Shown here one piece after another: positions 60,864-64,000 of a stretch of DNA of 64,000 nt (the stretch's first letter is position 1; each line of letters begins with the position of its first letter). The position numbers were made by a program, and so were the translations under genes. The stretch spans positions 150,134 through 214,133 of the forward strand of contig CANQJV010000001.1 of NCBI GenBank assembly GCA_947624295.1, in the 5' to 3' direction. Source of the stretch: an uncultured Ruminococcus sp. (GTDB taxonomy: Bacteria; Bacillota; Clostridia; Oscillospirales; Ruminococcaceae). The notes beneath the pieces are model-generated. The model saw only the letters and a list, made by a program, of their open reading frames with translations, was not told where the DNA came from and ran no database searches.

Positions 60864-61739
60864 TTACTCCTTTGGCGGAAATTCAAGTGTTATCCGCCCT
60901 AATTTACCGCTTCTGTACTCGTCAAGCACTGTTATTGCAGTTCTTTCCGTGTTGACTTCTCCGCCTGATATTATCATTCCACGCTTACGCCCGATTTTCT
61001 CAAGCAGCTGCAAACCACTGTCATTTTCGCTGAAATCCGCCTTATACCGTTCTTTCAGCGAATCAGGGTAATTTTCCGCAAGATAAACAAGCAGTTTCAT
61101 TGCAAGCGTTTCTATGTCAAGTATATCGTCGCTTATTGCTCCCGTGAACGCAAGTTTTATTGCTGTAGACTGGTCATCGAATTTATGCCACAATACTCCC
61201 GGCATATCAAGCAGCTCAGTATTATCTTTTAACTTAACCCACTGTTTCACTCGGGTAACTCCGGGTCTGTCCTCAACTTTAGCACGTTTCCCGCCAGCAA
61301 GCCTGTTGATGAGTGAACTCTTGCCAACGTTCGGTATACCTAAAATCATAAGCCTTACAGGAGCGTTCGCCATACCGTTTTTCTCACGCTTTTCCATAAG
61401 CTCTTTCAGAACAGTTGTTCTTATTACGGTCATCAGCTTATTCAGACCTTTGCCCGATTTACAGTCAACTGCAAGTGCTGTCACGTTATTCCGCCTGAAA
61501 TAGTTCACCCATATATTTGTTGCGTTATTGTCAGCAAGGTCGCACTTGTTAAGCAGGACAATCCTCGGTTTTGAGGCTGTAAGCGTATCGATTTCAGGGT
61601 TACGGCTGCTCATAGGGGTTCTTGCGTCAATGATTTCCACAACAGCATCAACAAGTTTCAGATTCGCCGATATAGCACGTCTTGTTTTCGCCATATGCCC
61701 CGGAAACCACTGTATATTTTTCATATCGGTATTTTCCAT
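60864..61739 (-). CDS. rbgA: Ribosome biogenesis GTPase RbgA/YlqF
   Basis: RbgA is a circularly permuted GTPase that matures the 50S subunit. In the 291-residue protein the G4 motif NKCDL comes first (near 60), then G1 GIPNVGKSSLINRLAGG near 125, G2/G3 with PGVTR and DMPGVLW near 175. The N-terminal IQWFPGHMAKTRR is diagnostic. The start has AGGAGA 6 nt upstream. Confidence 0.96.
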   Translation of the reverse strand: MENTDMKNIQWFPGHMAKTRRAISANLKLVDAVVEIIDARTPMSSRNPEIDTLTASKPRIVLLNKCDLADNNATNIWVNYFRRNNVTALAVDCKSGKGLNKLMTVIRTTVLKELMEKREKNGMANAPVRLMILGIPNVGKSSLINRLAGGKRAKVEDRPGVTRVKQWVKLKDNTELLDMPGVLWHKFDDQSTAIKLAFTGAISDDILDIETLAMKLLVYLAENYPDSLKERYKADFSENDSGLQLLEKIGRKRGMIISGGEVNTERTAITVLDEYRSGKLGRITLEFPPKE

Positions 61740-61751
61740 ACATTTCTCCTG

Positions 61752-62297
61752 TCACGGCATTATAAACACAACTTTGCCGATTATATCGTTTTCCGGTATA
61801 AAGCCCATTTCAGACGAACGGCTGTCAAGGGATTCCGAACGGTTATCGCCCATAACAAAATAATACCCGTCAGGCACTGTCACGGGGTACTCAAACGCAC
61901 CCTCGTCTTTATGTGTCAGTCCGAAATCAAGATATTCCTCGAAAATCCTTTCGCCGTCTATAGTTACAGCACCTGTCGCAAAATCAATATCAACTGTTTG
62001 TCCGCCTTTTGCGATGATTCTCTTGACAATACGCCTGTTTTCCGTGGAATACCTGCGCAGTGAATTATCCTCATTCAGCGTTACGCTTTCGTCAGAATCT
62101 ATCACAACAATATCACCTTGTTCGTAATTCCTTGCAAGAAGATTAGCAATGACCTTATCGCCCGATTCAAGCGTATTTCTCATAGAATCGCCCGAAATAG
62201 TGAATATTCTGCATATATACGCTGAAATCAGCATAAACACAAATAGTGTTATTATAAGTTCCTCCGCAAAATCAAGTACTTTTTTCAGCCTTTCCAT
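61752..62297 (-). CDS. lepB: Signal peptidase I (second copy)
   Basis: This 181-residue type I signal peptidase has one N-terminal anchor helix (residues about 12-30), the catalytic Ser in SGDSMRNTL near 37, and the general-base Lys in VKRIIAKGGQ near 92. Box E is MGDNRSESLDSR near 148. It overlaps the other lepB gene by 13 nt. Differences in the substrate-binding strands suggest they may divide the work. Confidence 0.94.
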   Translation of the reverse strand: MERLKKVLDFAEELIITLFVFMLISAYICRIFTISGDSMRNTLESGDKVIANLLARNYEQGDIVVIDSDESVTLNEDNSLRRYSTENRRIVKRIIAKGGQTVDIDFATGAVTIDGERIFEEYLDFGLTHKDEGAFEYPVTVPDGYYFVMGDNRSESLDSRSSEMGFIPENDIIGKVVFIMP

Positions 62298-63025
62298 GAA
62301 TCAGTTAAAATATCAAACTCATTAAGCGGATAGTATTTCAGAAGTGCCTTTCCGTAAATCTGTTCTTTGCTGATAAGTCCCACGCTTGCGGCACGGCTGT
62401 CCGTAGAATGATTCCTGTTGTCGCCCATAACAAAATAGTAGCCCTCGGGGATTGTGATAGGGTACTGCCCCGAAAATGCCCCTAAATCTTCAGTTGAATC
62501 GGGTTCATTTATATACGGCTCATTGAGCATTTCCCCGTCAACATAGACTTTATGGTCACGTACGTCTATTGTCTGACCGCCTGTTGCGATAACTCTCTTG
62601 ATGATACACTCATTCAGGGACGGTGTTTCGGCAACATACGGTTTACCGTCGTTATCAAGCAGATAGTTGTCATCTTTTTCTATTACAAGTATATCGCCGT
62701 AATTGATACCGAAATAGACTGTTGTCATGAAAATCTTGTCTGTATCCTCTTTTTTTTCTCTTTCGCCGACATAGTTCAGATTCAGCGTAGGAACCATTGA
62801 ATGACCGACAATATTCACGGGGTGCAGAAGATATGTAAATATCATGCAGACAACAAATATTGTGATAAAAGTTGATTCGATTATTTCAATGGCATCTTTC
62901 ATGGTAAAAGGAGGTCTGTCTGATTTTTTTTCCTGAGTACCGCCGTCCTCCTGAGTCTCGCCTTTCTCCTGATTATCGGTGTTTTCGGGATTAAGTTCCT
63001 CAACAGTTTCGTTATTGCTGTCCAT
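62285..63025 (-). CDS. lepB: Signal peptidase I (first copy, with long acidic N-terminus)
   Basis: This 246-residue type I signal peptidase has about 45 charged, low-complexity cytoplasmic residues (many E, Q, D) before the membrane helix. The catalytic Ser is in VGHSMVPTL near 76 and the Lys in IIKRVIATGGQ near 143. MGDNRNHSTDSR lies near 199. An insertion with GINYGDILVIEKDD is typical of Clostridial SipX forms. It follows rplS. Confidence 0.94.
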   Translation of the reverse strand: MDSNNETVEELNPENTDNQEKGETQEDGGTQEKKSDRPPFTMKDAIEIIESTFITIFVVCMIFTYLLHPVNIVGHSMVPTLNLNYVGEREKKEDTDKIFMTTVYFGINYGDILVIEKDDNYLLDNDGKPYVAETPSLNECIIKRVIATGGQTIDVRDHKVYVDGEMLNEPYINEPDSTEDLGAFSGQYPITIPEGYYFVMGDNRNHSTDSRAASVGLISKEQIYGKALLKYYPLNEFDILTDSWKG

Positions 63026-63082
63026 ATATTTACCTCACAATTGTTAATAAGTGTTAATAAGTTAATAATTAGCAAAATTAGC

Positions 63083-63103
63083 AAAAAAGGGACATGAAGT
63101 CCC
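63083..63103 (-). terminator. Terminator or attenuator after rplS
   Basis: The stem GGGAC/GTCCC with a 5-nt loop is followed by UUUUUU on the minus strand. Two further hairpins lie just before it: GCCGGT/ACCGGC and CCCTC/GAGGG, the latter overlapping and able to compete. It probably lowers transcription from rplS into lepB. Confidence 0.7.
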
Positions 63104-63159
63104 TCACATAAGAGGGCAAGCCGGTATTGCACCGGCAAAACCCGTCTTGTACACGGCAA

Positions 63160-63504
63160 TCAGTGAATCTGTTCCTTGACTTTTGCAGCCTTGCCGACTC
63201 TGTCTCTGAGGTAGTAGAGTTTAGCTCTGCGTACCTTACCGTATCTTACGATTTCAACCTTATCAACAGCAGGTGAATGAACAGGGAAAACTCTCTCGAT
63301 ACCGCAGCCGTGTGCTACTCGTCTTACTGTAAAAGTTTCGCTTATACCGCCGTGTTTCTTAGCGATAACAGTACCCTCGAAAATCTGGATACGGCTTTTG
63401 TCGCCTTCTTTGATACGTACGTGAACCTTTACGGTATCACCCACATTGAACTGCGGTACATTTTCTTTCATGCTTGATTCGCTGATTAACTTAAGTGCGT
63501 CCAT
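63160..63504 (-). CDS. rplS: 50S ribosomal protein L19
   Basis: This 114-residue ribosomal protein lies at the 30S-50S interface. The family signature [22 protein letters not shown] (about 18-39) and the block [21 protein letters not shown] (58-78) are clear. A strong AGGAGG precedes the ATG. Upstream is a structured leader that is probably a feedback site. Here rplS lacks the usual rpsP-rimM-trmD neighbours. Confidence 0.98.
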   Translation of the reverse strand: MDALKLISESSMKENVPQFNVGDTVKVHVRIKEGDKSRIQIFEGTVIAKKHGGISETFTVRRVAHGCGIERVFPVHSPAVDKVEIVRYGKVRRAKLYYLRDRVGKAAKVKEQIH

Positions 63505-63526
63505 TTTAATTTCCTCCTAAATTTCC

Positions 63527-63650
63527 GAGCATTCGTACCTTTCTGTACAGTTCAGCATACTGTTGCAGAAATATCGGCAGAGGACTGCTCAATTTAATGT
63601 CTTACGGCATTAACTCTCATCTGCAAATTGCAGACGGATTACAAATGCTC
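63527..63650 (-). promoter_or_regulatory. Structured rplS leader RNA closed by an 11-bp helix
   Basis: On the minus strand GAGCATTTGTA (63640-63650) pairs with TACGAATGCTC (63527-63537) across about 100 nt, with one G-U pair. Inside are four hairpins: TCTGCAA/TTGCAGA, TTAATG/CATTAA, GCAG/CTGC, and the longer TTTCTG-ACAGT/ACTGT-CAGAAA. The helix closes 13 nt before the Shine-Dalgarno. The layout is that of a ribosomal-protein autoregulatory leader, and an L19 leader is known in other Firmicutes. Confidence 0.75.
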
Positions 63651-63654
63651 TATT

Positions 63655-63683
63655 ATTATAACATATCTTTTTTGAAATTGCAA
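63655..63683 (-). promoter_or_regulatory. Sigma-A promoter of the rplS operon
   Basis: TTGCAA (63678-63683) and TATAAT (63655-63660) have a 17-bp spacer on the minus strand. The -35 box lies 7 bp after the DUF2344 gene stop. Confidence 0.88.
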
Positions 63684-63690
63684 GTATTTT

Positions 63691-64000
63691 TCAAAAAAAA
63701 TTTTCATTATTTTCACATAAAATTCCCGTACGTCGTATTTTAGCCATTTCAAAAGGAATAACCGACACTTTTTTCAGTGCATCAATAAAAAGCATCGGAT
63801 TATAATTTGTCTGAGTTCCGGCAGGCAGACGTATCACCATATCAACTGAACCGCTTGTGAGTTCACACGATACGATTTCCACATCACCGCTTATGTCAAC
63901 TGTTTTAACACCTTTCTTCGTTCTTTTTTCAACTAAAATTTCAGGCTCTGCAAGGAGTTCCATAACAGCATCATATATTTCTGTTGAATCTTCCGAAACA
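63691..64000 (-). CDS. DUF2344 protein, C-terminal part (5' end beyond window)
   Basis: About 102 codons are open to the right edge with no stop, so the gene begins outside the window. The sequence LLAEPEILVEKRTKKGVKTVDI followed by RLPAGTQTNYNPMLFIDAL matches the end of DUF2344 (TIGR03936) proteins. These are normally encoded next to a B12-type radical SAM protein and often near rplU or rng. The radical SAM gene would lie outside. The internal ATG at 63963 is not the true start. Confidence 0.8.
   Translation of the reverse strand, partial: VSEDSTEIYDAVMELLAEPEILVEKRTKKGVKTVDISGDVEIVSCELTSGSVDMVIRLPAGTQTNYNPMLFIDALKKVSVIPFEMAKIRRTGILCENNENFF

Noticed and set aside
63026..63159. Possible tRNA in the rplS-lepB gap, because of several GC-rich hairpins
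   Set aside because: No T-loop (GGTTCRA) or acceptor pairing can be built, and the 7-nt loop lacks U33; a terminator/attenuator explains the hairpins.

Overview
The window is a low-GC (about 40 percent by eye) piece of a spore-forming Clostridia chromosome, most likely from a Ruminococcus or a close relative. Three things point there. A complete spoIIIAA-AH operon sits just upstream of a nusB-xseAB-ispA-dxs-tlyA-nadK-argR-recN cluster, in almost the same order as in Bacillus subtilis. A secreted papain-like protease ends in a type I dockerin, the docking module of cellulosomes and amylosomes. The Shine-Dalgarno sequences and sigma-A promoters are strong and typically Gram-positive. No rRNA, tRNA, CRISPR array, phage or transposase gene was seen.

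Layout: nearly everything is on the minus strand, so operons read from right to left. From the right edge: the 3' end of a DUF2344 gene; an rplS operon (structured leader, rplS, two signal peptidases I, rbgA, rnhB, yraN-like, thrC, a phosphoesterase); tig-clpP-clpX; and a short plus-strand gene for a 46-residue Cys/Gly-rich membrane peptide. Next come a clpC-type ATPase that converges on a plus-strand patatin gene, a plus-strand maf-DUF1015-DUF3267 operon, a P-type ATPase and ackA. Then follow a tRNA/rRNA modification operon (tmcAL, C39-like lipoprotein, HAD hydrolase, mnmA, trmN6-like, rsmI), a PHP-ydcF pair, the dockerin protease, and a sugar-type ABC importer without its own ATPase. The left half holds the spoIIIA operon, the long yqhY-nusB-to-recN operon (continuing through a phosphatase, a GH42 beta-galactosidase and dtd), a penicillin-binding protein, alaS with two HIT genes and a phosphoribosyltransferase, then comEC-holA-rnmV-MBOAT-DHHW-SDR.

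The genes are mainly housekeeping: translation fidelity (alaS, dtd, mnmA, tmcAL, rsmI, rplS), ribosome assembly (rbgA), proteostasis (tig, ClpP/X/C), isoprenoid precursors, recombination and repair, export and sporulation. Five operons start at a sigma-A promoter lying directly behind the stop codon of the previous same-strand gene, without an intrinsic terminator. Only five convincing intrinsic terminators were found.

The unusual content is mostly small-scale. Short tandem duplications at gene borders recur: alaS/HIT (362 bp), protease/ydcF (255 bp), the tmcAL 5' end (83 bp), the dtd 3' end (29 bp) and the alaS leader (27 bp). They leave gene stubs, a second HIT gene and a coupled 28-codon upstream ORF. 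Other points of interest are an MBOAT/DHHW pair that has lost its catalytic residues, a ComEC with a ligand-less lactamase domain, a roughly 370-nt leader before the ABC importer, a closed-helix rplS leader, a clpC transcript likely to run antisense through the patatin gene, and the Cys/Gly-rich peptide gene. No defence system or large novel gene cluster was recognised.
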